Shown here: piece by piece, positions 27,154-43,401 of the stretch | Layout of the letters: each line of letters opens with the position of its first letter | Numbering within the stretch: the first letter of the stretch is position 1 | Origin: Prunus persica | Lineage: Eukaryota; Streptophyta; Magnoliopsida; Rosales; Rosaceae | Reading direction: 5' to 3' | Assembly (NCBI RefSeq): GCF_000346465.2 | Contig: NC_034014.1 | Location: 27,250,106-27,314,105, forward strand | DNA length: 64,000 nucleotides | Notes under the pieces: generated by a model | Databases searched by the model: none | Told to the model about the DNA's origin: nothing | Seen by the model: the letters and a program-made list of their open reading frames with translations, nothing else | Position numbers and translations under genes: made by a program

Positions 27154-27760
27154 AGGTTTTCTTTAAAGTCAGGAAATAAAAAATAAATAAATAAAAAGAC
27201 CCAGGCGCCCAGACCCGCATAGGCCGATTTTTCGAACACTGCATCTGAATTATATAGTTGAAATGAAAATAGAACACTAGAGGTTACTTTGGAAGGTCAT
27301 GAAAACAGAACACATACACAGATATACAAAGGTACAAACGTCTACTGAAATAACACACAAAGATGCACAATTTCACTCCCACACTGGAACCCAAATGCCT
27401 CCACCTCCATTTATACCCCTCTAATTCACCAACAGCAGAAAATTTAACAACAAACCCAAATGAAGTGACGGAGAAAAGAGTGATACCGGAGAGGCCAAGC
27501 GAGAGCAGGGGATTTAGGGGAGAGAGACCAGTGAAGGACCCAAATTGGGGTTTGTGGAGAGACTGGTTGAGGCTGACGCTGAGGCGCGGGCTACGATGCC
27601 CGCATGGTGAAGAAGATGAGGATGCAGAAACCGTACACCTATCTGGTGTTGAAGGCAGCGCCGACCTCAGAGACGCCATGCTCCATCTGCTGCTAACACT
27701 TTCCACTGTTCCAGTTGCCGTTGCCAACGCCATTGCCATCGCCATTCCCAAACCATACAA
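26499..27760 (-). CDS. RPL17: Plastid ribosomal protein L17 (bL17c), nuclear-encoded
   Basis: This is a bacterial-type large-subunit protein located at the exit-tunnel side of the chloroplast ribosome. The exons are 27760-27487 and 26908-26499. The mature part carries the bL17 signatures [52 protein letters not shown] and the plant-type C terminus [15 protein letters not shown]. The preceding Ser/Ala/Arg-rich segment, with [10 protein letters not shown] and [15 protein letters not shown], is a chloroplast transit peptide. Three in-frame starts are possible: 27760, 27745 ([10 protein letters not shown]) and 27679 (MASLRSAL). I list the longest frame (227 aa), but 27745 or 27679 may be the true start. 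The 578-bp intron contains a long GA/CT microsatellite. Confidence 0.93.
27104..27152. repeat. (GA)n microsatellite, about 49 bp, in RPL17 intron
   Basis: A perfect GA dinucleotide run of about 24 units on the plus strand, which is CT on the transcribed strand of RPL17. It sits inside intron 1, about 200 bp from the 3' splice site. It is likely polymorphic. Confidence 0.97.
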
Positions 27761-28460
27761 AACACAGTCTTTTGCTCTTCTTCTTTTCCCAAATCTCTTA
27801 TCTATGAGCCATGGATTCTAGATAAGGCCATAGGAAAAGTGGGTACTGGGTAGTGGGTTAGGGCTTTTCTTGAGGCCCAAGATCAAATCTTTTCAATTTG
27901 GGCCTTTCTAAAAATCTTTGCCCCAATTGGCCAAAACAATAAAATCTATCTGGTACTAATATTATAAGGAGAGAGGTGCATAATTGGAAGTAAAAAGTGG
28001 TCCCCACAGACTGTAACAACAGCAAAGAGGAGGGAGGAGAAGATCCACAGCCGCAGGTCCATCGCCATCACGGCTCTCACAGAGTTTAAGGAGAGAAAGA
28101 GGGCAGGCCAGGTTATAAAGTTTGAACCTTGCAGAAGTGCCACTTGGAGAAGGAAACTAGGATTTTCTTTACCTTTTTATGCTCTACTGTTTGTACTTAA
28201 AAGCGTTATTTCTTTTGCTTCCTCGTAGTTAAATACTAATTACTTACTAATTGAGTGCTAAGCACGGTGAGAGAGAGGGAGAGAGAAAGAAAGAGAGAAA
28301 GAGGAAGAAGATAAAAAGCTGGGAAAAAGTTGAGAGGCGGAGGAGAAAGCCACTGAAGAATGAAACTCTGCACCACCAGCAGAGTCGGAGCACAACTTCA
28401 TCATCACCAGCTTTGGCTTTCACTTACTGCTTCTGCTTGTAACGGTCAAATTCAGTCAAG
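27761..28460. promoter_or_regulatory. Divergent intergenic region between RPL17 and PBL8
   Basis: Seven hundred bases separate the two start codons, so the genes probably share a bidirectional promoter region. A GA-rich segment (28266-28350) lies in the likely PBL8 leader. I cannot assign a core promoter with confidence. Confidence 0.4.
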
Positions 28461-31150
28461 ATGGGAAACTGTGGGACGAGGGAGGAATCAGCTGTGGTAA
28501 CGAATGCTCAAGGTGCGTGCTTGTTCGGGTCTCAGAATCCAGATCTTTCTATATTTGTGTTGTGATTTTCAGCTAAGCTTGCAGCTTTTTGCTTGAGCAG
28601 TTCAGCAGCTGAGCACTCTGTCTTCGTCAGTGAAGAACGGCGAGAAGAAGCAGAATCACAGCCGTTCGATTTCAGATCTGAGCGATCCTTCAACCCCACG
28701 CAACTTCGAGGACGCGCGGAAGAATGCGGTGCTGTACACGCACGTCATCGCCTTCACCCTCTTCGAGCTCGAGACCATCACCAAGAGCTTCCGCTCCGAC
28801 TACATTTTGGGGGAAGGTGGGTTCGGGACTGTGTACAAAGGCTACATTGACGAGAATGTGAGGGTTGGGCTCAAGTCTCTGCCCGTCGCCGTCAAGGTCC
28901 TCAACAAGGAGGGCCTTCAGGGCCACCGCGAATGGCTGACGGAGGTCAACTTTCTCGGTCAGCTCCGCCATCCCAATCTCGTGAAATTGATTGGATATTG
29001 TTGCGAGGACGATCACAGATTGCTTGTTTACGAGTTCATGTTTCGAGGGAGCCTTGAGAATCACTTGTTCCGGAGTAATTGAGCTCATAATCTTACAAAT
29101 TTTGGATTTTTTTGATGATTTTTGTTGTTGTTGTTGCTAATTTAAATTTGGTGGGCATTTTAGAGGCAACTGTTCCATTGTCGTGGGGAACCAGGATGAT
29201 GATTGCTCTGGGAGCTGCCAAGGGACTTGCTTTTCTTCACAATGCTGAAAGGCCAGTTATTTACCGGGACTTCAAGACTTCTAATATCTTGTTGGACTCT
29301 GTAAGTGGTGTTTCTTGAGTTTTTAGATTCCACAAGTTAATTTCTCTGCTAAATTTTTTGACTTTGTGATGACATGCAAGCTGCTATAAGTCTCACTGGT
29401 TGCATGGGTTTGCAGGATTATGCTGCCAAGCTCTCTGATTTTGGGCTTGCTAAAGCTGGACCCCAAGGGGATGAAACCCATGTATCAACTCGGGTTATGG
29501 GTACCTATGGATATGCAGCCCCTGAATATGTAATGACTGGTATGGCATTCTTACGTGTTGGATATGCTTGATTCAGAGCTTATGTAGTAGCTTGAACATC
29601 ATGAGTCTTCTAATTGAATTAGTCAAGTGAGAAACAATCTGACTGCTTCCTATAGAAAAATTGCCAACAAGTATCACCAGTATTAGTACCATTTGAGGAA
29701 TATTCTGCCATAATTCTCTGCTTGCTATGGAAGTATGTTGTAAGCTTATATTTTCAAATTGTCTTTCGCCCTTTCACTAGTGACAGATCGAGTAAGAATT
29801 TTAGATTAAATGGTTTTAAAAGGGGAAGGCTGCACCTGGTATGGTAATGCCAAAGCAGGCTCTTGGGTGAAGGGGAGATCTAGAGATTGAGTAGCTCTTC
29901 TTGTGATGAACATGAGCAATAGTGCTTGATGGTCAAAGAGTTTCAACACTGCTTCAGAGAATGACACCTACGTTTACAGTATTCTGAATGCTTGGATGCA
30001 GTGCATTTCTGTTTAAATCTTTTCATAAATGCTTGGCTTCTATAGCAACTGGAAATTGAATTCATATAATCTTGACAGCTCCAATGCAATTTCTGTTAAA
30101 ATATTGTCATAAATGCTTGCCTTCTATAAAATCTGGACTTGAATACATGGATTCTTGGCAGCTTCAATACACATTCTGTTCAAATCTTTTCATAAATGCT
30201 ACATTAAGGAGTTATCAGCTTATGGATGAGGTGTAAAAGTATTAAGTCATTTTTCATTTAGCTTGGAATCCTAAACCTTAAGCTACACAGACAAATATGG
30301 TACGCATGCAACGACTCTAATTAGTAACTTAAATAAGTAAGGAATAGAACAGTCCCCCTTTTATATGTTTTGTTCTTGACTCGTAAGGTTTTGGATTTCA
30401 AATGCATTTTATTATTGAAGTGACGAGTGACTTGCAGATTGGAACTTGAGAGTATTGCGATGCCCAACTACCCTGTTTTCTCTGTTCTGTAACTCACTGA
30501 TTAAAAGTTGTTCTCCAAGGTCCTCTTCTTATCTTCAAAATTGTATGTATGAACAAATGAAGAAATGCTGACCTTTGCTGTGTGTCTAGTTTTGTTGTTC
30601 ACATAGTGTAGGAATTTTAATTTGCATGTATACATGCTTATGTGCTGCTCTTCTGAATCAAATCCTTATGAAATGGGCAGGCCACCTGACTGCCAGGAGT
30701 GATGTATACAGCTTTGGAGTCGTTCTCCTTGAGCTTTTGACAGGAAGGAGATCTGTTGACAAGACGAGACCGAACAAAGAGCAGAACTTGGTAGATTGGG
30801 CACGGCCAAAACTGAACGACAAGAGAAAGTTGCTACAAATAATTGACCCTAGGCTGGATAATCAGTACTCAGTTAGGGCAGCACAGAAAGCCTGCAGCTT
30901 GGCATACTATTGTCTCAGCCAAAACCCCAAAGCAAGGCCCTTAATGAGTGATGTAGTTGAAACTCTAGAGCCTCTACAAAGTTGTAACGAACCAAGTGAA
31001 TCATCAATGGGTGGACCATTTGCGATGAGCAGAATCCCTGAGTATCGAATGCATCACAGGTTTCCTAACAATGTAGGTCCAGGTGCTGTTTGTCGATCCC
31101 CCAACCCAAACTATTCGCCAGGAGGTCCTGCAGCATGCAGAGTTAGATGA
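28461..31150 (+). CDS. PBL8: PBL8-like receptor-like cytoplasmic kinase (RLCK VII)
   Basis: This is a plasma-membrane-associated Ser/Thr kinase of the PBS1-like group that relays signals from immune and other receptor kinases. The exons are 28461-28512, 28601-29074, 29164-29300, 29416-29539 and 30681-31150, giving 418 residues. The N terminus MGNCGTREE offers a myristoylatable Gly2 and palmitoylatable Cys4. Kinase features in order: [14 protein letters not shown] (glycine loop), LPVAVKVLN (ATP lysine), [14 protein letters not shown] (catalytic loop, RD type), [18 protein letters not shown] (DFG and activation segment) and [14 protein letters not shown]. Sequence and length closely match Arabidopsis PBL8 (At5g01020) as I recall it. 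After the kinase fold there is a short, variable Ser/Pro/Asn-rich tail. Intron 4 is unusually long (1141 bp) and contains an imperfect tandem repeat. Confidence 0.95.
29998..30205. repeat. Imperfect tandem repeat, period about 83 bp, about 2.5 copies, in PBL8 intron 4
   Basis: A unit containing TTCTGTT(T/A)AAAT, then TCATAAATGCTTG(G/C)CTTC and TCTTG(A/G)CAGCT, recurs with anchors near 30003, 30085 and 30168. Copies differ by substitutions and small indels. It has no open frame of note. Confidence 0.7.
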
Positions 31151-32223
31151 GAATGTCATCTATATGTATACATGTTTGTACTTTGTATGCGTTATTCCCC
31201 GACCTTTTTTTGCAATGACAGAATTTGCTTGTTAAATTATGGATGCATATGTCATTGTTTTCCATATACATAGGGTTGCCGTGTTCCTCTACCTTTTGTC
31301 ATCGTTTCTGTTTGACACCTGCTTGTATATAGGTTTGGTCATGCTTTTGCGGCTATGGAAGTTGTATGTGGAAAGCCCCATGTTAAACTCGCGCTGTGTG
31401 ATTTCCCCCCTTCTAATGAGGGAAAAAACAGAGCAGGCGTCTGTTGAGAATTGAATGTAAAAACTCAAGCCCACCTTAATTCCTAAATGGAGGTGTCAAT
31501 GTGTCATTATGTTCAAGGGTCATAGTTGGTCCATAATTCTGATAATTAACAATATTAGGACTTAATCCTAAATCAAGTGTAATTTCTTAATAAAAAAGGC
31601 ACTATTTCTTAGTTTTACGATTTTGATTTCCGTATTTTGTTACTTTCTTATTTCCAAGTGTTCGCCTATATGTGGATAATTCTTGGTGCATAAGTTGAAT
31701 AATCAACAGAATTAGGAACTTAAGTGTAAGTGTCATATGCATGGGTTTGTAACTTAAGTGACCGAGACGTGGGGTTCATTTCCCCTTCCTCCAATATCGA
31801 TTGTAAAAAATTAAAATCCGTATTAGAACACCAAGGATCTTTACCTTCAACAACCACCCCCCCGCCCCTTCAGCTAGGGTTCATGGGCATCAATATTAGA
31901 AACTTAATTAGATCCTTTTTTTTTTCGTATCTCCAAGTTTACTTGTTTCAAAAAATTTCTTAAGAAAATATTGTCCACAATAATTGGGTCGGATCTTGAT
32001 GATGATTCCATAATGTCCTGCTATATATTACCATACAGTCTGAGACCCTAAACAGAAAAGAAAAAAACCGTTCTCATTGACCCTCTTCCTCTTAAAAAAA
32101 ATCTCCTGTCCACTGCTTTCCACCACACAAAAATTTATTCGCCCACCTCTCTCTCTCTCTCTCTCTCTCTGGTTTCTCCCTGGCGGTTAGCTACTGTTGT
32201 GTCTGCATGTTTGCTTGGTTGAC
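31151..32223. other. Intergenic: PBL8 3' region and promoter of cysteine-rich protein gene
   Basis: AT-rich spacer. A TATA-like CTATATATTA lies at 32021-32030, about 200 bp before the next ATG, and a (CT)n run at 32147-32170 probably lies in the leader. Confidence 0.45.
32147..32170. repeat. (CT)n microsatellite in likely 5' leader
   Basis: A pure CT run of about 12 units, 54 bp upstream of the cysteine-rich protein ATG. Pyrimidine-rich leaders of this kind are common in plant genes. Confidence 0.9.
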
Positions 32224-32257
32224 ATGGACGACCTCACAAACAGTAAAAATCCCATAA
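32207..32257 (+). promoter_or_regulatory. Short upstream ORF overlapping the cysteine-rich protein start
   Basis: An ATG at 32207 opens a 16-codon frame ending TAA at 32257. It overlaps the main start at 32224 in another frame, so if the transcript begins upstream it could lower translation of the main ORF. The transcript start is unknown. Confidence 0.45.
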
Positions 32258-32740
32258 AACTAGTGCCTTTTCTAATCTTCACCGCCCTATTAGCCATCAC
32301 TCCTGCAATTGGTAAGTAACTTATTTTTCTGTACAACTTTCATTTTTTTTTTTTTGTGGTCAAAACTCTTCAACTTTCAATTCAATCATTCACCGTTAAA
32401 TACATGATGCGCAGCCGCAGGATCTCATGCAGACGAGTATCAGCCGATACCAAACCAACCAGCCGGGACATTGCAGCCCGTCGGCACGACGGAGTATAGG
32501 CTATTGATCGACGTGTTAAAAGCTCCTCCTCATGATCATGATGATATACAGCGGCGGCAGAGGCGGCGGCGGCTGGCGCCGTACCAGCTGTGCTTGCTGT
32601 GCAAGTGCTGCTCGTCCACCACGTGCACCTCCATGCCCTGCTGCTTCGGCATCAACTGCCAGCTTCCCAATAAGCCCTTTGGCGTCTGTGCTTTCGTCCC
32701 CAGGACCTGCAACTGCACCAATTGCACAACTTCTGTTTAA
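32224..32740 (+). CDS. Small secreted cysteine-rich protein of unknown function
   Basis: Two exons, 32224-32311 and 32415-32740, give 137 residues. Residues about 11-30 form a hydrophobic signal-peptide core (LVPFLIFTALLAITPAIAAA), so the protein should enter the secretory pathway. A polar, proline-rich linker and a basic stretch (RRQRRRRLAP, a possible protease-processing region) precede the cysteine-rich C terminus. That part contains LCLLCKCCSSTTCTSMPCC, then GINCQLPNKPFGVCAFVPRT and CNCTNC, about 13 cysteines in about 45 residues. I recall similar uncharacterised plant proteins with an 'NKPFGVCAFVP.TCNC' ending (a DUF-class family), but not a function. It could be a signalling peptide precursor, an antimicrobial peptide or a metal-binding protein. 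Intron ends are GT/AG and the phase closes. Confidence 0.85.
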
Positions 32741-34913
32741 AGCTTAATAGCTTTTCTTCTTCCCTTTGAAATTATATTTAGCTCTCTCTCTCTCTCTTCT
32801 TTTCTTTGAAATTATTGTTATTGTTAATTTGAAACTGGTGGGTTTTGAGCCGATGGCTAAAATACAAATGATGACAACCTTGCAGTGTCAGAGAGCTCTG
32901 CAAATTATTCGATGTTTAGAAATCTTAAATCAATAACGTCGACCTTCTTTCTCTTGTGTTATTGTATAAAAATATCATCTTTGAAACACCCCACGTGGGC
33001 AACTTGGCTGTATAATAATATATCCTTCAATATATTTCTGCGTACTTATATATGCATCGATCCACGCCCATCACATATATTCTTGCTTTGCTCATCATAT
33101 CATGTATTTTATTAGTGTTCTTGAGTTTTTCTCAGGTTAGGTCAATTGGTTATGGCAGTGAGTCAGTGATTTCGTCTTCTTACATTCACATTCGAGTATT
33201 TATTTATAAATTAGATTAATTTAGAGTAATTCAAGTTATTGCTGGTATATTATATAAATAATGTTCTTAAGCTAATGTGTTGGCAACTTGTTTGCAGAAA
33301 CCCCATGAAAATGTATGTACAAGTCAAACCTCTTGAATTGAAGGACTGTCAAACTCTTGGAAATGTGGAGAAATCATGTTGTGGGGAAACCCCTTTCACA
33401 CGTTTAGTTATGATGAATTTTCTTAACCCCAACACCAACCCCCCCCAAAAAAGTAACATAAGAATACAAAGATTTTTTTTATTTTAAATTTATTGATTGG
33501 AAAGAGAATACATTTGAATTTGTAACATATTCATCTTCTTCTACAACATTTGAATTTGAAATGGGCCCATTAGTTTATGTTCTGACCACAGAAAAAAGAC
33601 AACATTGTACCTTTCGTCCTTAAAAAAACAAGAAACCCCAAAATAATCTTTATGCGTATGTGGTCATTGAGCCTTGATTCTTAACTTGACTAATGAATCT
33701 TAATGGGATGACGAAGACCATGTATTGATAATTTAAAGTAAGTGGGAGAGTCCTTCAATTAATTTTCTGGGTGATTTCCTCAGCTAAGTAGCTCCTTTGT
33801 ATGGTGCGCATGCCAGAGGCAGAAGACCTCAATTATCCATATACCGTCGTGTTCCTTTCGAAAGCAACTTTGTACAAGGACTTTGCTGCCACTATTTATT
33901 TTTATTTTTATTTTAATTCTAGTTTAATTTGGCACCACTCATTTCATCAATGAAAGAAAATTTAAAACAAAAATTTATTAGTATATATTCTCATGGGGAT
34001 AATGCGAATTAGTGTACGTTTGTGTGCTAATTAACAACATTATCTCTCATATTCCATCTCCCTTCCTTTTCCTTAAAGTTTTTTGTTAATCCAAATGAAT
34101 AAGGGTATTATGCTTAATTAATTACTGGAATACTCTAAATGTCAGCTCTCGATGTCACTAGCGCAAATTCTTACTCCTCCCTCCCACTCTCTCTCCCATC
34201 AGCAAAAGTTAACTAAAAACTAATCAAAACGATTACTAAAATTAACAACCACCTGAACGAAGTGATGTCTCAATCAAATATGTCACCTGAGGGCTGATAT
34301 TCTTGTAACCTTGATTAATAAGTGGCTGGATAATGGTGTAATTAATTTACTTAATTTGAAATAGGGTGCTGTTTAACTATATATTTTATGCCCGCCCACG
34401 AACATCTTTAAAATAATGCTACGTATTATCCACTATTAGTAGTAAAACGGTCGTTAATCGTTATCCGCATTGCCGCTATTACTTAATCCGCTTTCTTTTT
34501 AATTTTTTTTTTCTTGTTCATGTAAAGAATAGGATGATCTAATCTAACTCAGTACCTAACTTGATGAAGCTTTTCGAGGTTTCGATGGTTATGTTAATGT
34601 TAATTAATTAGGGCCACTCACATAAATATATATACAATTCGCATTTTGCATATGTCTTAATCTAATCTTATAGAGGAACTGATCCAACCCTTTTTAATCT
34701 GTGTGTCTGCAGAGTCATACCACTATTGCTTTACCACAGGCGTGAGTTCATGATTTTCGGGTCATGATGAGACAGAACTAGTTAATCCATTCCCATAATA
34801 TGCCACGTACAAAAATAAGAGGAAGGTGCCATTTCATTTAAATAAGACTATATGTATTATCGACTTATTCAAGCGGTGAGTTTTATGATATATGCAAGCT
34901 TGCATGTACTCTT

Positions 34914-35066
34914 AGGTCTCGTTTGGTGACTCAGTCTAAATCGAACTGATGTCCTAGTTGTTATTTGATGACGAACTTGTAAATTTCATTTAGAAGAGTG
35001 AAACTCATAAGGACTAATTTGAACTCAATTCCCATTCAGTCTTGATTGAGCCACCAAAAGAGACTT
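34914..35066. mobile_element. Small non-autonomous DNA transposon (MITE-like) with about 26-bp terminal inverted repeats
   Basis: The left end reads AGGTCTCGTTTGGTGACTCA and continues to about 34939. The reverse complement of the right end reads AAGTCTCTTTTGGTGGCTCA. Over 26 positions 21 match. The element is about 153 bp with no coding capacity. I could not identify a clean target-site duplication in the flanks, so the superfamily is uncertain (hAT-like ends are possible). Confidence 0.65.
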
Positions 35067-36923
35067 GCTTTACATTAACCTATATCATACGTACTCAGAT
35101 GAGGTTGTGAATTCTAGCTTGTATTCTTGTAGGATAGTTCACCTTTTCACAATATATACGTATATCTTCTCCCTTTTGAACTTTCCATATTAGTAAAAAG
35201 ACATCATCTTCTTTTCATGTTACTAATACTATGGTATAAACATTGATGCTTAATTAAAAGTATATATTAGTGGATAGGAACTCATTGGAGAGAAGCCGGA
35301 TTTATGTGTATGGGCTACATATATAGATGGCTGCTTATCACCTAACTCGGTCCCTTTGTTTGAATGGATGTCGGCTTCCAATTCAGAGGCTAGCTTTTTT
35401 TTGTTATTGTTCTACACGTACATGATAAAAAAGAAAAATAAGTATATCGTCAACAAAAATCCCAATTGAATATACTCCTTAGTTTATCGTGAAGAAAAAT
35501 TAACTATTGATTTTGGAAAAGTTGTATTGTTTATTGAGAGAATGCGAACCCGCCCTTAACAAATAAGTGATTGGTTTGTGAGTGCTTTAGTGACTCAAAA
35601 CCACGGCATGCACTAAGCAACTTGCTTAATTAAGTATCTCTAAAACCAACTGTATTATATTAATTGGCACTAATGGTATTGTGAAGGAGCTGGTAAACTT
35701 CTCGAAGTTACTATTTATCCATCTGTCATTCCAATTTACATTCCCCCTTGCTTAATCAAACACCACTTAGTACTTTTTTATACCTATTTAATGGCCGATT
35801 AATCGACTAATTACATTGTGAATGATCACGACAGACCGCAAGACAACAAGAAATGTCCTGGTTTCCAACTAAACCCACGAAAATTTCTTCTTGGGTTTGA
35901 ATTAATGCTGGTCAGAGAGACATTAATTAAGCTTAATTACCAAATAGAAAATTCCCAATTGAAATATTCAAATGGGAATGTTTGGACCAAAGTTTCAGTA
36001 TGACGACAAATATGGAGTCACATGCATGCAGGAAGTTTGAATTAATGAGCATCAGCTCATATTCTTTTTGGTGTAAATCATGCTTAGCCAGATCGATGGA
36101 GGTTTACAGTAATCATGACTTGTAAAGCAAACCAGACAGTTTGGCCCATGAGGTCATCATGCATCCGTAGTCCCACTTTGTCTGCCTGGCTTTAATATGC
36201 CGGCCTTTGATCGATGCATTGCTTAGGCCCTCATGAAAACATGAAATCGATGGTGTCTGCTAATGGATTCACAAAGCCAAAAATATCAAATCATTACTTG
36301 GCCTACTCCTCGACCATGCACTTAATGTGCCTTCCAAAAGATCCAACATTACAACTAAAAAACATTCTATTAAGACTTTACGAAGAAAAAGTCTATCATA
36401 ATTTACGTGGTTATAATTTGACATAAAATGTTATTTGACTGTCAATCACAACCGGACTACACAAGAATACTGTATATATCGTACGGAACAGGGCAGAATA
36501 TAAAATTAGCAGGTAGCTAGGGTGGTAACTTGTGAGGTCAGAGAGGTCTTGTAAATTTTGTGTATAAAATTGGAATGCGTATATATATAAAAAAAAAAAG
36601 GAAATAAAAGAGAAAAGAAGGAAAACAGGCAGGTTGATAGAATAATATTAGAGCATAAAAAGCTGGGGACCTACGTAAGAATTTTGTGTTAACCACTAAG
36701 CTAGACAACAGAGAACACAAAGCTCTCCCTCTATTTTTTATCCCAAAAAAAAAAAATGATCACTCTCTTTGTTTACACGTACAGACGTCCTCTCATAGTA
36801 TATACCAAAGGCATCTGGCTATATATACACATATCTTTGGACCTAGCTTTATTCTTAAGTTCAGGCACAAAACCAAAGCTAATCCATTGTCGCTACTCAT
36901 ACTCCAAACCCAGCTATATTCCC

Positions 36924-36945
36924 CTCTCTCTCTCTCTCTCTCTCT
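36924..36945. repeat. (CT)n microsatellite in likely 5' leader of LOR gene
   Basis: A run of about 11 CT units lying 60 bp upstream of the ATG at 37007 and about 100 bp after a TATA-like box. Confidence 0.9.
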
Positions 36946-37006
36946 ACCAATATTCATATCTCTCTCGTCTCTGAGACCAACGGCTTCTGCTTTTGAACAG
37001 CTAACC

Positions 37007-37907
37007 ATGTCTAGGATACATCCGGCTGCAGTAAATAGATACCACGATCATGATCAAGATCATCCGCTGGAGCTTCAAGATGTTCATGATCATCGTGTGC
37101 CTCCCTCTGCGCTCACTGTGTGGAAGAGATCCAGCATGAGTTTCCAGGGGACTGACGGATTTACAGTGTTCGATGACCGCGGAATATTGACTTTCCGAGT
37201 GGACAACTATTCGAGAAAAAACTGTTGTGTTAGAGGAGGGCTTGTCCTAATGGACGGAGTCGGAAGGGCCTTGCTGACCCTCAAACCCCAGGTACTTAAT
37301 TATGGCCTTCCTCCTCTTTAATGCAGTAAATATCATTGTTTGTAACGGCATATACATGGTTTAGGCCAGTTAGTCAGGGCACTGAGCCCATGCATATTCG
37401 AATCCCCTTTCTCATATAGTTTAGACTATCGTTTGTATAAAAAAAAAAAATTATGGTTTATAACCGATACATGAAAGCTTAATGAATTTGATTTTGTATG
37501 AACAGATGTTGAGCATGCAAGACCAATGGAATGCATATAGAGGAGAAGATGGGTGTGGAAAGAGCCCAAAATCTAGCAGGGTGTTTGCCATGAGAAGTGG
37601 GTCTGGCCTTTTTGGCAGCGGCAACAAGAGTGAAGCAGCTGAGGTGTTCATGGGAGCTCATGCAACTGGCACCCCAGATTTCAGAATTGAGGGTTGTTTT
37701 GGGAGACGAAATTGCAAAATCAGAAGCCGCAGTGGACAATTGGTGGCCAGTGTAGCTAGAAAGAGAGTAAACAATACAGTCTTGCTTGACAATGATGTGT
37801 TCAACTTGGTGGTTCAACCAGGCTTCGACCTTGACCTTATTATGGGTTTTGTAATTATCTTGGATCGGATTTGTGGGAAGCCATTTACCCCAATTTTGTG
37901 TTCTTAA
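37007..37907 (+). CDS. LURP-one-related protein, second and divergent copy
   Basis: Two exons, 37007-37291 and 37506-37907, give 228 residues. It shares the LOR architecture: LTVWKRSSMSFQGTDGFTVF, then FRVDNYSRKNCC, VLMDGVGRALLTL, an intron after LKPQ, and a C-terminal NDVFNLVVQPGFDLDLIMGF then VIILDRICG. The His/Asp-rich N terminus (HDHDQDHPLEL, HDHR) is longer than in the LOR8-like gene and could chelate metal, though this may be incidental. The FQGTDGF and SRKNCC motifs place it in a different LOR subgroup from LOR8, so it is an older paralogue and not a recent tandem copy. The intron sits at the equivalent position in both. Function is unknown. Confidence 0.92.
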
Positions 37908-38829
37908 TTGTCTTGTGATGTACAGAAATAAACCCATGTAAACAAGATACCATCTTTTTACCCCACTGAATCTCATATTTTGTACAAGAGCCATCACTCC
38001 AATTTTCTTGTATTTAAATAAAAGTGGAAGTGTTTCAATGCCTTCTTTTGCTCTATCATCCCATTATTAATTTCCTTGATTCTTTAGCAAATTAGCAACT
38101 TCATTCAGATCAGAAGTTTTCAGTGAGACAAGAAATATACATCTTACATCATGTGAGTAGCACGTGACGAATAATCGTGAGAGAAGAAACACATACAACC
38201 GTCTCATAGGAGCCGGAATTTTCCTTGTATTTCACCCTAAGGCCAAAGGATAACCTACCACATACTCTTAATCCACAATGATCGACTTGCAAGGCACATG
38301 GCATGTTATGGAACAGATGGTGGTGTCGTTACAATGCAACACCACATGTTACTAATATTGCCGAAAAAATTTAAACAGGGCAAAAGAATGAAACCAAACT
38401 CAGAGAAAGATTACCTTGTTCATGTATATAGAATTTTCTTTCTTTTTTAAGAACAGCAGGATAATTATATTGCATCTGTAGACATGCTAAATTTGTATTT
38501 ATGTGAAAAATAGGGGGGCTGAACTTGCAAACTCTGAAAAGCTTGTCCTGTTCGACCCGCCAAACTAAGTTTTTCTCATGTTCTAGGTTCTGAATTGAAT
38601 CCGAAAACAGTGTTCTAAGCAACAAAATGATAGCTGCATGACAACATGACTCAGGAATAACTTGTAATCTAGAAACTGTGAACGACAGCATGTGAATATT
38701 TCGTATGGCTGAATTTCGTAAAACTGCCCAAGTGGGTCATCTGTGATGTTAGTACTATTCCGTAAAACTGCCAAAATAACAGAAGCAGCCAATAACTAGC
38801 CATGTATTTGCCTCCGAGATCGCCATCTA
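37908..38829. other. Convergent intergenic region between LOR gene and PECT1
   Basis: The 3' UTRs of both genes should lie here. No coding sequence or repeat is evident. Confidence 0.45.

Positions 38830-43401
<4,572 letters not shown>

Larger units (their letters stand above)
32741..37006. other. Gene-free spacer with small inverted-repeat element; LOR promoter at right end
   Basis: About 4.3 kb, strongly AT-rich, without supportable coding sequence. It contains a candidate MITE (34914-35066). A TATA-like TATATATAC lies near 36819-36828 and a CT run at 36924-36945, both upstream of the LOR gene start at 37007. Confidence 0.5.

Noticed and set aside
27363..27821. A 152-codon plus-strand open frame opposite RPL17 exon 1
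   Set aside because: The minus strand encodes a transit peptide that splices in phase to a canonical L17 domain, so the plus frame is a shadow.
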